47,491 nt of DNA from Clostridia bacterium (GCA_017475185.1 JAFVGB010000001.1:1-47491); one strand, 5' to 3'; shown: positions 38,928 to 46,793, numbered from the stretch's first letter. Notes: generated by a model not told the origin, from the sequence alone. A program made the numbers and translations.

Positions 38928-39598
38928 AAAATTAGCGACTGGGAGCGCGGCGCGGCGGTAGGCTTTTCCCTACAAGCCGAACGACACGGCGACGACCCCA
39001 AAGAGCCAAAAAGCACGAGATTTTGTCCAATCCTTCCCTGTGAGACTTTACACTCTCACAGGGGTGGAATACTTCGATACTAAGGGTCGGGCAACAGCAG
39101 GACGCGGGGTGGGACAAGGTAAACTAAAGCGAGGCGGTCGATGCACCGCCGAGCGGATTCCCTGTTCGTTTGGAAGTAAAATGTTTGGGAATTAGAGTAG
39201 GCGGGCTGCCGCACGCCTGCAAGAGTACGCATTCAGGGCAACGTGTTTATAAACGCATCGGTCTGATGCGATGCGTGTAGGCGGGCGAGGGGCACGCCTG
39301 CGAACAAAGGGTCGTCCTCTTGGGGGTGGGACTGAGAAACTTCAAGGCTTCGCCTCAGACGATGGCAATCGTCAAAGGACTTGGATCAATCCGATACTAT
39401 TAAAAAGCACTTGGATTTTGCACGATTCACACGCTTAAGCGCAAGCAGGCGAGAAATTGAGTTAATTCGATAGTTGATAGATAATTTGCCGTCCGCCGGG
39501 AGCAGGACCAGTGGAAGTCCAGCGACCAGCGGCGGCTGCTAAGCGAACGAGCGGAACGAATGTGGAGCGAGTGAGCGACAGCAATCATTTTTTATTTT
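38928..39598 (+). ncRNA. Long ornate structured RNA candidate (about 670 nt), element 2
   Basis: Perfect or near-perfect stems: CCCTGTGAGA/TCTCACAGGG (39036-39045 with 39054-39063), GGCGGT/ACCGCC (39133-39138 with 39145-39150), GTAGGCG/CGCCTGC twice (39197-39203 with 39214-39220; 39277-39283 with 39295-39301), ACGCATCG/CGATGCGT (39253-39260 with 39269-39276), CTGAG/CTCAG around AGGC-TTC-GCCT (39332-39358), GACGAT/ATCGTC (39358-39363 with 39368-39373), CCGCC/GGCGG (39493-39497 with 39531-39535). It has its own promoter, ends in T-rich sequence, and is strongly GC-biased. Size, structure and phage context recall the ROOL/GOLLD classes of large phage RNAs; identity not tested. Confidence 0.7.
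39493..39540 (+). repeat. Repeated RNA 3' module, copy 2
   Basis: CCGCC, GGAGCAGG, GGAC-CAGTGGAA-GTCC, AGCGACCAGCGGCGG. Against copy 1 the inner stem changes from GGGT/ACCC to GGAC/GTCC with pairing kept. Confidence 0.7.
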
Positions 39599-39614
39599 TT
39601 TACAGGATTTAATT

Positions 39615-39764
39615 ATGAATAAGAAACAAAGTCATCTTAAAAAAAAGAAAAAGAAAAAAGAATTTGACAACAACAAAAGAGTTTTTATAGATGGAGCTTG
39701 GAAATTGTTAAATGATGAAATTAGGAATTACTTTGATAATGTAAATAAGAAGTGGAGGGATTAA
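39615..39764 (+). CDS. Small basic protein before hsdM (49 aa)
   Basis: Starts M-N-K-K-Q-S-H-L, followed by nine consecutive Lys and a C-terminal helix (D-G-A-W-K-L-L-N-D-E-I-R-N-Y-F). AGGATTTAATT lies before the ATG, and its TAA is directly joined to the ATG of the methylase gene, so the two are coupled. Function unknown. Confidence 0.5.
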   Translation: MNKKQSHLKKKKKKKEFDNNKRVFIDGAWKLLNDEIRNYFDNVNKKWRD

Positions 39765-41264
39765 ATGGTAAGTCAAGATAATTTATTTGGAATTGAAGCG
39801 AATGAATCTCCTGTTCCAGTTGAAGCACCAGTTCAAGTTAATACAGAGTTAGATATAGAGCAATCAATTATAAAACTTGCTAAAGAGTTTCAAGGAGTAG
39901 TTGATGACAATGATTTTAAGAATTGTTTTATAATAGTTTTATTTTATCGTTTTATTTCAGAGAATTACTGGGATATAATAGAAAAAGAATGTTTATTTAA
40001 TTATGTAAAAGAACAATTAAATAAATATGACAATTTGAATGATTACTTAAAGTCTATATTTAGTAAAGTAGAAAAACCAAAATACAGCACAGAGTTTTCT
40101 TCACAATTTGAAGGATTGTTTGATGATTTCAAAGGATTAGACAACAGACATATAAAATTATTGTTTGAATGTATAGGAAGGTTGAATTTAAGCAACGAAC
40201 ATACAGATTATTTTGGTTTTATCTTTGAGTACTTTTTAATGTTTTATTCCAGTAACAGCAGGAAATACAGCGGAGCTTTTTTTACTCCTGTTTGTGTTAG
40301 TAAATTATTGGCAAGGTTAGTAAGATGGGATTATAACGGTACAGAAAGAGAAGACCCTTATTTTAGAATATACGACCCTACGTGTGGAAGTGGTACATTG
40401 TTATTATCTACATATAAAGAAATAAAAAGAGATGGATTTAATATAAAGGTAAAAGGACAAGAGATTAATAAAACTTCATCACGATTAGCAAGAATGAATA
40501 TGATAATAAACAACATACATTGGTATAATATAGAATGTGGTGATACTTTATTAAATCCAATACATAAGAATGAGAGGTTTGATGCTATTGTAAGTAATCC
40601 GCCATATAGTATAAAATGGGCTGGTTCAGATAATCCTGATTTACTAAAAGATGAACGTTATTCACCTGCTGGCGTATTAGCACCAAAAGGGAAAGCTGAT
40701 TTTGCATTTATTATGCATTCATTATATCATTTGAAAGAGAGCGGGAGTTATTATGGTGTTGTATTTCCTGGCATATTGTATAGAGATGGAGCAGAAGCAA
40801 AGATAAGAAAGTATTTGATTGATAATAATCTTGTAAAAGCAATAATACAATTACCATCAAATTTATTTTATGGCACACAGATTTCAGTTTGTATAATGAT
40901 ATTATCAAAGAATAAAGAAGAAGAAGGAGTAAAATTTGTAGATGCAAGCAATGAATGTGTAAAAGATGGCATATTTAATACATTGACTGATGAGAATATA
41001 AATAATATAAGTTCTTGGGTTAATGTTCCTTCTAGAATAAAATATAGAACACAATATGTAACGAATGAAGAAATAGCAAAGAATAGATATTCATTGACTG
41101 TCACTCAATATGTAGAGCAGGAAGACAAGAAAGAAAAGATTGATATTGTTGCATTGAATAGAGAAATAAGAGAATTGCACGCAAGGAATGAAGCCACTTA
41201 TCAAAAGATAGAAGCGTGTGTAAGAGAAATGAATGAATTGTTAGGAATAATAGATGAATATTAG
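39765..41264 (+). CDS. hsdM: Type I modification methyltransferase subunit (HsdM-like)
   Basis: This 499-aa N6-adenine methyltransferase has the SAM-binding motif D-P-T-C-G-S-G-T-L-L starting at residue 204 and the catalytic N-P-P-Y at 278. Also visible are the helical N-terminal HsdM domain, the F-G-F-I-F-E-Y-F region before the catalytic domain and a coiled C-terminus. It overlaps the specificity gene by 11 nt. No HsdR is present, so a protective or regulatory methylase is more likely than a complete restriction system. Confidence 0.9.
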   Translation: MVSQDNLFGIEANESPVPVEAPVQVNTELDIEQSIIKLAKEFQGVVDDNDFKNCFIIVLFYRFISENYWDIIEKECLFNYVKEQLNKYDNLNDYLKSIFSKVEKPKYSTEFSSQFEGLFDDFKGLDNRHIKLLFECIGRLNLSNEHTDYFGFIFEYFLMFYSSNSRKYSGAFFTPVCVSKLLARLVRWDYNGTEREDPYFRIYDPTCGSGTLLLSTYKEIKRDGFNIKVKGQEINKTSSRLARMNMIINNIHWYNIECGDTLLNPIHKNERFDAIVSNPPYSIKWAGSDNPDLLKDERYSPAGVLAPKGKADFAFIMHSLYHLKESGSYYGVVFPGILYRDGAEAKIRKYLIDNNLVKAIIQLPSNLFYGTQISVCIMILSKNKEEEGVKFVDASNECVKDGIFNTLTDENINNISSWVNVPSRIKYRTQYVTNEEIAKNRYSLTVTQYVEQEDKKEKIDIVALNREIRELHARNEATYQKIEACVREMNELLGIIDEY

Positions 41265-41835
41265 ATTAAAAGAGTTTATAGAATTAAAGAAACAAGGTTT
41301 TAATTATGGGTTATTGAGTGAATGTTGTTATATATTAGACAACAAAAGAGAAAGAATAAAAAAAGCAGACCGTGAAGCTGGGATATATCCATATTATGGA
41401 CCGAATGGAGTACAGGCATACGTAAACAAATATACATTTGATGGTGAGTTTGTATTAGTTGCAGAGAAAGGCGTTGTAACAACAGATGAAGGGCGTCCCA
41501 TAGTAAACTGGGCAACAGGGAAGATTGGTTGTGGAGATAGTGTGCATATTATAAGCGAAAAGCAAGGCACATTATTAAGATTTTTATATTATTATTTGCA
41601 ATGTGTAGATATAAGAATGATAGTAACAACAGGAATGATACCGTCATTAACAATAACAGCATTTAGGAATATAAAAGTTCCAATTATTCCCATAGAATAT
41701 CAACAAGAAATAGTAAACAATTTAGATATGTTTTATTACAGCTATAAAGATTTAGAAAAGGAATACAAATTGATAGACAAGTTATTAAAAGAGAATATTA
41801 TGTCAAGGATATTTAATTTTAAGGAATTGAAATAA
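41254..41835 (+). CDS. hsdS: Half-length type I specificity subunit (HsdS-like)
   Basis: This 193-aa protein carries a single target-recognition domain: Y-I-L-D-N-K-R-E-R-I near the start, I-Y-P-Y-Y-G-P-N-G-V-Q-A-Y near 46-58, V-L-V-A-E-K-G-V near 68-75, then T-G-M-I-P-S-L-T and the conserved helix (P-I-I-P-I-E-Y-Q-Q-E-I). Full HsdS has two such halves (about 400 aa). Half-S proteins can dimerise and give a palindromic split target. The partner is the adjacent HsdM. Confidence 0.82.
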   Translation: MNIRLKEFIELKKQGFNYGLLSECCYILDNKRERIKKADREAGIYPYYGPNGVQAYVNKYTFDGEFVLVAEKGVVTTDEGRPIVNWATGKIGCGDSVHIISEKQGTLLRFLYYYLQCVDIRMIVTTGMIPSLTITAFRNIKVPIIPIEYQQEIVNNLDMFYYSYKDLEKEYKLIDKLLKENIMSRIFNFKELK

Positions 41836-42071
41836 TGGGATGGGTTACAAGTACAGAAGATTGCAAAGAGTGTAGTTTAGACAATATGAAGATGAGATAT
41901 AAATTATGTAATAAATGTATATTAGATTATTATATAGAATATAGTGATTATATAAGTTCAGATACATTTAATTATCATAAATATAAGAAATATAGATGTT
42001 ATTTAATAAAATCGGAGCGTGAACGAATAGAAAAAGAGTTAAAGAAATTAAAAAGGAAGAAAAAAATTTAA
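41835..42071 (+). CDS. CxxC...CxxC small protein, family member 1 (78 aa)
   Basis: C-K-E-C near 10-13 and C-N-K-C-I-L-D near 26-32, then a helical, Lys-rich C-terminus (K-E-L-K-K-L-K-R-K-K-K). The two CxxC knuckles could hold one zinc. Five related genes lie downstream (42328, 44296, 44471, 44940, 45738). Its ATG overlaps the TAA of hsdS. Confidence 0.6.
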   Translation: MGWVTSTEDCKECSLDNMKMRYKLCNKCILDYYIEYSDYISSDTFNYHKYKKYRCYLIKSERERIEKELKKLKRKKKI

Positions 42072-42089
42072 TTTTTTTATAAAAAATGT

Positions 42090-42120
42090 TTGTTTATATC
42101 AAAAAATATTATTATTTTTG
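42090..42120 (+). promoter_or_regulatory. Bacteroidota-type promoter of the small-gene operon
   Basis: TTG 42090-42092, 20 nt, TATTTTTG 42113-42120, only 12 nt before the ATG at 42133, so the messenger is nearly leaderless. Confidence 0.85.
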
Positions 42121-42132
42121 TAATACAGAATT

Positions 42133-42312
42133 ATGCAAAACATAGAAGAATTAGTAAGAATAATAAAAGATGTTAAGAAGCTGGATGAGCATTTAGGCAA
42201 TCGGCTTTCGATGTTTGTATTAAACTCATTATATAATGAGTTAAGTGAATATAATGAAAAGAAACGTGAAGTAATGGATAATTTAATATATTTAAGAGAT
42301 CATAATTTATAA
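42133..42312 (+). CDS. Small helical protein (59 aa)
   Basis: Starts M-Q-N-I-E-E-L-V-R-I; charged helices throughout (K-K-L-D-E-H-L-G-N-R, E-K-K-R-E-V-M-D-N). First gene after the operon promoter, with an almost leaderless start. Function unknown. Confidence 0.55.
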   Translation: MQNIEELVRIIKDVKKLDEHLGNRLSMFVLNSLYNELSEYNEKKREVMDNLIYLRDHNL

Positions 42313-42327
42313 ATTAAGGGTTAAACA

Positions 42328-42558
42328 ATGATAACAATTAATGAAAGCAAAAAAGAATGTAGGTTTTGTGATTTAGAAGCTATGCTTAACAAAACGCCAG
42401 TTAGTTATAATGGCGATTACAGCAAATTAACGGAATGTGATAAATGTATATTACATTTTTCTTTGGTAATGTTGAGAAGGCAAGCGGAGTTTTTGCCGTT
42501 TGAGTATGAGGAAGCGTTTAATTTTTTCAAATATGCGAATAGGAAGGTAGAGCAATGA
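42328..42558 (+). CDS. CxxC...CxxC small protein, family member 2 (76 aa)
   Basis: C-R-F-C-D-L-E near 11-17 and C-D-K-C-I-L-H near 37-43, then helical sequence. The spacing of the two CxxC pairs and the C-x-K-C-I-L block match member 1. It overlaps the next gene by 4 nt (ATGA). Confidence 0.6.
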   Translation: MITINESKKECRFCDLEAMLNKTPVSYNGDYSKLTECDKCILHFSLVMLRRQAEFLPFEYEEAFNFFKYANRKVEQ

Positions 42559-42941
42559 AATTGACATGCAAGCACTGCTCGGAGGAGTTTGAATTTGACG
42601 CTGACCATCTCGATACGTACTATGATTTTGATTTAGATATAAATACAGATAATCCGAATTGGCGCTATAATAAAAAAATGACTTCTGCCATAATGAACAC
42701 ATACAGAGGGTTATTAGAGCGTATAGGATTTAAGGTAAACAGCGTAAAGAATTTAGATATTAGCAAAGGTGTATATTGTCCAAATTGTGAATACTTTTAT
42801 ACGACTAATGAGTTAGTACAGATGATAAGCGAACGATTGATATCATCATTAGATAATCTTATTTCTAATGAAGATTTACAACAAAGAATAAGAAATGCTG
42901 CAATAGAATATATAGAGGAGAAGTATAATGAGATTGCTTGA
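42555..42941 (+). CDS. Zinc-ribbon hypothetical protein (128 aa)
   Basis: C-K-H-C at residues 5-8 and C-P-N-C near 75-78 flank an acidic helical middle, like a split zinc ribbon. Overlaps both neighbours. Function unknown; probable metal-binding fold. Confidence 0.6.
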   Translation: MKLTCKHCSEEFEFDADHLDTYYDFDLDINTDNPNWRYNKKMTSAIMNTYRGLLERIGFKVNSVKNLDISKGVYCPNCEYFYTTNELVQMISERLISSLDNLISNEDLQQRIRNAAIEYIEEKYNEIA

Positions 42942-43509
42942 GAAAGTTGATGATTATGAGAGTGTTCTTTCAGAGGCTTATGAAATACGTTGTCCTGCTT
43001 GCCATTCTACAATAGAATTTGCAGAAAAAGAATTAACTCGTGATATAATTAATTTAGAAATAATAGATAGTAAAAAGTATTTTCCTTGTCCAGAAATAAC
43101 ATTCAGAAGGTTTTTAAGCAGAAAGTTTGCATATCCATCAAAGGTTAATTTTTATGATATATTAAGTCTTCATTGTTTGAATTGCAAGAATTTAGTAATA
43201 GTTGCTTCGTTAAATAGACATGATTTTACATATAAAAAGGGATTTATCGGTTATGAACGATTAGTAAAATGGGTTAATCCATTAGATACTTATGATTATG
43301 ATATTATAAATCATAATAGAAAAATATATGAATATGATGAGGTTTTAGATTTTAAGGTTATGTGTGCTGATTTTGAATTAAAGAGGTCGGAATTTAGCAA
43401 AGAATTATATACTACGTATAATCTAAATTTCGAAGAATTAGTAAGAGATAGAAATCCATTTTTTTATAACCAAAAAGAAAAGTTTTCAAGATTATATAAA
43501 TTCAATTAG
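42928..43509 (+). CDS. Zinc-ribbon hypothetical protein (193 aa)
   Basis: C-P-A-C-H near 22-26 and H-C-L-N-C-K-N near 82-88 make a ribbon-like pair within a larger alpha/beta protein. It overlaps the previous gene by 14 nt and may be a longer relative of it. Confidence 0.6.
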   Translation: MRLLEKVDDYESVLSEAYEIRCPACHSTIEFAEKELTRDIINLEIIDSKKYFPCPEITFRRFLSRKFAYPSKVNFYDILSLHCLNCKNLVIVASLNRHDFTYKKGFIGYERLVKWVNPLDTYDYDIINHNRKIYEYDEVLDFKVMCADFELKRSEFSKELYTTYNLNFEELVRDRNPFFYNQKEKFSRLYKFN

Positions 43510-43522
43510 AGGAGTTATTAAT

Positions 43523-43672
43523 ATGTATGATTATGTAATAATATTTTTAATAACATTTTTATGTTGCTGTTGTTTTAGCTGTATGAGCAGATTAAACGAC
43601 ATAAGAGAAGATATAGCACAAATAAAATATAATTTAATGTATCAAGACAACAGGGAGAATAAAGAGTTATGA
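43523..43672 (+). CDS. Small membrane protein with Cys cluster (49 aa)
   Basis: Starts M-Y-D-Y-V-I-I-F-L-I-T-F-L with a C-C-C-C-F-S-C cluster in the membrane helix and a charged helical tail. AGAGGAG lies before the start. It overlaps the next gene by 4 nt (ATGA). Confidence 0.5.
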   Translation: MYDYVIIFLITFLCCCCFSCMSRLNDIREDIAQIKYNLMYQDNRENKEL

Positions 43673-44028
43673 AACTGTGTATAGATGTCTGGTACACTAA
43701 AGATATGGATGATATTGTAAAAATATTTGAATGGAAAAAAAAATTAATAACGAGTTATGATAACATTGTAAAAAAATATGATGGTGAAATAATAGCATCT
43801 GATTCTTATAATGGACTTGTCATTATTAGTTGGGAATATCAAATAGAAGATAATTTATATCAATTGATAAGAAAAATATCAGAATGTGTTGAAATTATAT
43901 TCCCAGAATTAACATTTTTCAAACAAGAAGTAATAACATTAAAAGATAGTGATATGATTATTTTTTCTGAAGATTATTCTGATTATACCATTTATATAAG
44001 GACTGAGGAAAGGAATGGAAAAGAATAG
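43669..44028 (+). CDS. Hypothetical protein (119 aa)
   Basis: Not recognised. Alternating beta and helical segments (L-V-I-I-S-W-E-Y near 50-57, I-I-F-S-E-D-Y-S near 95-102), acidic, no membrane helix. Coupled to both neighbours. Confidence 0.6.
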   Translation: MKLCIDVWYTKDMDDIVKIFEWKKKLITSYDNIVKKYDGEIIASDSYNGLVIISWEYQIEDNLYQLIRKISECVEIIFPELTFFKQEVITLKDSDMIIFSEDYSDYTIYIRTEERNGKE

Positions 44029-44296
44029 AGTAAAATTTATAGACTATACAGGAGAATATCCAAATTTATGTAGTGGTGAACTTCGATTAGAAATCAATGG
44101 AGAAGTACTTACTTTATCCAATGTATTAAAATCTGGCGGTACATGGGGATTTGATAAAGATTGGAAAGACTATGTAACACATGGTGCATGGGAAGTTGAT
44201 TTGGAATGCTATCCTAAATTAGAAGAATTTGAAAATGAAATTATCGATGTTGTAAACAAAAATGTTCCACAAGGATGTTGTGGAGGGTGTATTTAA
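44015..44296 (+). CDS. Hypothetical protein ending CCGGC (93 aa)
   Basis: Contains V-K-F-I-D-Y-T-G-E-Y-P-N-L-C near 6-19 and S-G-G-T-W-G-F near 40-46, and ends G-C-C-G-G-C-I. It looks like a compact beta protein with a possible metal-binding tail. The pattern looks conserved, but I cannot name the family. Confidence 0.6.
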   Translation: MEKNRVKFIDYTGEYPNLCSGELRLEINGEVLTLSNVLKSGGTWGFDKDWKDYVTHGAWEVDLECYPKLEEFENEIIDVVNKNVPQGCCGGCI

Positions 44297-44493
44297 TGGA
44301 TTGTAAAGAATGCAATATTCATAAAGTCCGAGATTATATTATGAATAATCTCGATCATTTTGATACAGATTCAGAATGTGGGTGGTGTATAGCAGTATAT
44401 GGTATGCGTCAGATTTTAGCTTCGTATAACGAATTAGAAAATGATTTTGAAGAATTTAAGGAAATTTATCATGAAGAAATGTCAAGAATGTAA
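44296..44493 (+). CDS. CxxC...CxxC small protein, family member 3 (65 aa)
   Basis: The start at 44296 (overlapping the previous stop) is chosen over one 21 nt upstream because GGAGG lies 10 nt ahead. C-K-E-C near 3-6 and C-G-W-C-I-A-V near 30-36, then a helical acidic tail. Confidence 0.6.
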   Translation: MDCKECNIHKVRDYIMNNLDHFDTDSECGWCIAVYGMRQILASYNELENDFEEFKEIYHEEMSRM

Positions 44494-44680
44494 AGTTACA
44501 TTTGAAGATATTGGTGAGCTTAAAAAAAACTTTTCATTAACAGACTGCTATATGTGTAAATTAGCATTTTTTACATGTTATCCATTTAATTTAGCAGTTG
44601 CACGTTATGCAGAAAAATATAAATTAGAAGTATTAAATAAAATTTTTACAGAATATAAAAAGAAAGAAAATAAAATATAA
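44471..44680 (+). CDS. CxxC...CxxC small protein, family member 4 (69 aa)
   Basis: The start at 44471 is preferred (AAGGAAATT before it) over one 30 nt earlier. C-Q-E-C at 4-7 and C-Y-M-C near 26-29. It overlaps its neighbours by 23 nt and 1 nt in a continuous coupled series. Confidence 0.6.
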   Translation: MKKCQECKVTFEDIGELKKNFSLTDCYMCKLAFFTCYPFNLAVARYAEKYKLEVLNKIFTEYKKKENKI

Positions 44681-44922
44681 TGAATAAATACACAAAGAAA
44701 AATTATTATCAAAAAAGATATGAATATTTGTTAGAATTATTAATATGTTTAATAGATAGTTATGTCGATTCTATGGATAGCTTTTGGTTTGGGATAGGTT
44801 GGTATAATAAAAACATAGATAAACGAGTTGTAAATAGTTGGAAAAAGATTCAAGAAATTATTGAAATTTATATTAGTATTAAAGTTTATAACAAATGTAT
44901 AGAAGTAATTGATTATTTATAA
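44680..44922 (+). CDS. Hypothetical protein (80 aa)
   Basis: Not recognised. It has no Cys pairs, unlike its neighbours. Tyr/Lys-rich N-terminus (M-N-K-Y-T-K-K-N-Y-Y) and a helical middle with S-M-D-S-F-W-F-G-I-G-W. Coupled by a TAATG overlap to the previous gene. Confidence 0.55.
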   Translation: MNKYTKKNYYQKRYEYLLELLICLIDSYVDSMDSFWFGIGWYNKNIDKRVVNSWKKIQEIIEIYISIKVYNKCIEVIDYL

Positions 44923-44939
44923 TTGGAGGGATAGGTATA

Positions 44940-45182
44940 ATGAATAAATACGAAAAGAATTTTTTAAAAATGATAAATGAGGCACAAGTTAATTGTTGTA
45001 GAGTTTGTAGTTTAGATGAAGTATTATCTGATGATTTTCAGACTTTTAGTTATGAATGTATGAAATGTGAGGATAGATATAAAACATTATCTATTACTAA
45101 TCCAGAGTGTGATTTAGAAACTTTATTTAACATAGAAAAGCAACAAAAATTAATTAAATATTCACAGGAGATTAAAAAATGA
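44940..45182 (+). CDS. CxxC...CxxC small protein, family member 5 (80 aa)
   Basis: C-C-R-V-C-S-L-D near 19-26 and C-M-K-C-E near 40-44, then helical. GGAGGG lies 12 nt before the start. It overlaps the following Cys-repeat gene by 4 nt (ATGA). Confidence 0.6.
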   Translation: MNKYEKNFLKMINEAQVNCCRVCSLDEVLSDDFQTFSYECMKCEDRYKTLSITNPECDLETLFNIEKQQKLIKYSQEIKK

Positions 45183-45673
45183 GAACAAAAGTTTTCAAGA
45201 ATTTAGAAGATTATAAACTATACGTTAAATTAAATCCAGGTACTCTTATAAATGGAGTAACACAAGAATTTTTAGATGATTTTTATGAGTCATCATTAGA
45301 GGATTGCGATTCTGACAATGCAACAAATGAATTATGTTTTAATTGTTATAATTGCAAAGAATGCCATAGATGTTTGGAGATGTGGTGTTCTAAATGTTGC
45401 AATAATTGTTCAGAGTGTACAAATTGTAAAAATTGCAATGACTGCTATGATTGCAGTGAATGCATAGGCTGTTCGTATTGCTGTGAATGTGTAAAGTGTG
45501 AAAACTGCAGTAAATCCTTTGAATGTGAGAGTTGTTATTTATGCAAAGGAATATCTAACTCAAGCAACAGAGCATTTATTAAACATATAGTATTAGATAA
45601 AGATGTAATAGTATTTAATAGTTTATTTAATTTTGTAGAAAATTATAAATGCTATTTATCTGATGTTTTATGA
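45179..45673 (+). CDS. Cys-repeat protein, paralogue 4 (164 aa)
   Basis: About 26 Cys. N-terminal L-I-N-G-V-T-Q-E-F-L-D and a long acidic linker (S-S-L-E-D-C-D-S-D-N). Then C-F-N-C-Y-N-C-K-E-C and a run of CxxC steps (C-T-N-C-K-N-C-N-D-C), and a Cys-poor hydrophobic tail (I-V-F-N-S-L-F-N-F). Embedded in the small CxxC-protein operon, linking the two Cys families physically. Confidence 0.75.
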   Translation: MRTKVFKNLEDYKLYVKLNPGTLINGVTQEFLDDFYESSLEDCDSDNATNELCFNCYNCKECHRCLEMWCSKCCNNCSECTNCKNCNDCYDCSECIGCSYCCECVKCENCSKSFECESCYLCKGISNSSNRAFIKHIVLDKDVIVFNSLFNFVENYKCYLSDVL

Positions 45674-45741
45674 TAGAATTAAACAAAGAATATAATGATA
45701 AGTTAAAAGGAATAATAAAATACTTTGAGGAACAAAAATGA
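45670..45741 (+). CDS. Tiny coupled ORF (23 aa)
   Basis: Starts at ATG 45670 inside the previous stop (ATGATAG) and its TGA overlaps the next ATG. The peptide M-I-E-L-N-K-E-Y-N-D is helical and charged. It may just be a translational coupler. Confidence 0.4.
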   Translation: MIELNKEYNDKLKGIIKYFEEQK

Positions 45742-45968
45742 AGAATTGCAATTTAAATGAATTAAAGAAAAGAGTTGATCTTACTATAGATTATGAAGAT
45801 CAGGATGAATGTGGGAAATGTTATATAGCTTTTTGTGCAGAAGCTATAAAAAGAGTTCCTTATTCAAAAGAAAATTTAAATTTTATATCTAATAATCGTT
45901 TTGAATTAGAATTTGAAGAATATAAAGAATCTAAATATTGTATATTAGACGAGGAGATAGAACCATGA
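45738..45968 (+). CDS. CxxC-type small protein, family member 6 (76 aa)
   Basis: M-K-N-C-N-L-N near the start and C-G-K-C-Y-I-A-F-C near 29-37. Only one Cys remains of the first pair, so it is a partly degenerate member. The C-terminus is acidic. Confidence 0.55.
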   Translation: MKNCNLNELKKRVDLTIDYEDQDECGKCYIAFCAEAIKRVPYSKENLNFISNNRFELEFEEYKESKYCILDEEIEP

Positions 45969-46189
45969 TAAAAGAAGAGACCATAAGAGGCGGTATAGTC
46001 AGTATAGGAAAAATTGTATTAACCAATAAAAAAACAGGAAATGAAATTAATATAATTTTTTCAGGTCCATCGGCTACAATAGACTTTGATACAGAAGAAG
46101 AGGCAGTAAATACGATTGTTGGGATTTTAGAAAAAGATAATTTAGATGTTAATTTAGATGATTGGATAATCAGCACATACGCAGATTAA
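45965..46189 (+). CDS. Hypothetical protein (74 aa)
   Basis: The start at 45965 is preferred over one 27 nt upstream: GAGGAGATAGAACC precedes it and it makes an ATGA overlap with the previous gene. Beta-rich start (I-R-G-G-I-V-S-I-G-K-I-V-L) and an acidic C-terminus. No family recognised. Confidence 0.6.
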   Translation: MIKEETIRGGIVSIGKIVLTNKKTGNEINIIFSGPSATIDFDTEEEAVNTIVGILEKDNLDVNLDDWIISTYAD

Positions 46190-46213
46190 ATCAAGATAAA
46201 ACAGGAGTAAAAT

Positions 46214-46627
46214 ATGGGAGTTTTAGGTATAGTTATTATTTTATTTTTTGTTGGAGCTTTTTGTTTTTTGTATTTTTTTGATAGCTTTTCCGATATAATT
46301 TATGTTGGCGGCCTTCTATTATCATTAATTATGGGATTAGCTTTATTATGTATAATTCCAGATATTATATTAACACGCATAAAATTTGATTATATAAAGG
46401 AAGAATATCATAATTTAGAATTACAAGTAAATACAATAGAATACGATGATATTGTAACAGGTGCAAATTTACGTAATCAAGTTTTAGAAATGAATAATAA
46501 AATTTCAGAACATAAAGTATATTCTAAAAATATAATGGTGAACCTTTGGTATTCAGAGGAAATAGGAAATTTAAAACCTTTAGAATGGAAAAGCAAAAAA
46601 AGCTATCATAATGTAAATAGAAAATGA
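46214..46627 (+). CDS. Two-TM membrane protein with cytoplasmic coil (137 aa)
   Basis: Hydrophobic segments at about 4-24 (V-L-G-I-V-I-I-L-F-F-V-G) and 31-52, then a charged coiled C-terminal half (E-Y-H-N-L-E-L-Q-V-N-T-I). GGAG lies before the start. Last gene of the small-gene operon. Function unknown. Confidence 0.6.
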   Translation: MGVLGIVIILFFVGAFCFLYFFDSFSDIIYVGGLLLSLIMGLALLCIIPDIILTRIKFDYIKEEYHNLELQVNTIEYDDIVTGANLRNQVLEMNNKISEHKVYSKNIMVNLWYSEEIGNLKPLEWKSKKSYHNVNRK

Positions 46628-46691
46628 TTCTTTTTCATCATTTTTGTTTATCAAATAATCTCCTTAATTAATTATTAGTGATACATATTTA

Positions 46692-46719
46692 ACGGCAATA
46701 AAAATTTGCCGTTTTTTTT
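46692..46719 (+). terminator. Terminator of the small-gene operon
   Basis: CGGCAA/TTGCCG (46693-46698 with 46706-46711) followed by eight T. Confidence 0.8.
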
Positions 46720-46741
46720 ATAAAAAAGTAAAAAAAATATT

Positions 46742-46771
46742 TTGTTTTTAATTAAAAATTTATTATTTTTG
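46742..46771 (+). promoter_or_regulatory. Bacteroidota-type promoter for Cys-repeat paralogue 5
   Basis: TTG 46742-46744, 19 nt, TATTTTTG 46764-46771, 23 nt before ATG 46794. Confidence 0.85.
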
Positions 46772-46793
46772 TAATATGAAATTTTAATAAAAT

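Noticed and set aside
39765..41835. A complete type I restriction-modification system
   Set aside because: No HsdR is present in the window; only methylase and half-specificity genes are seen.
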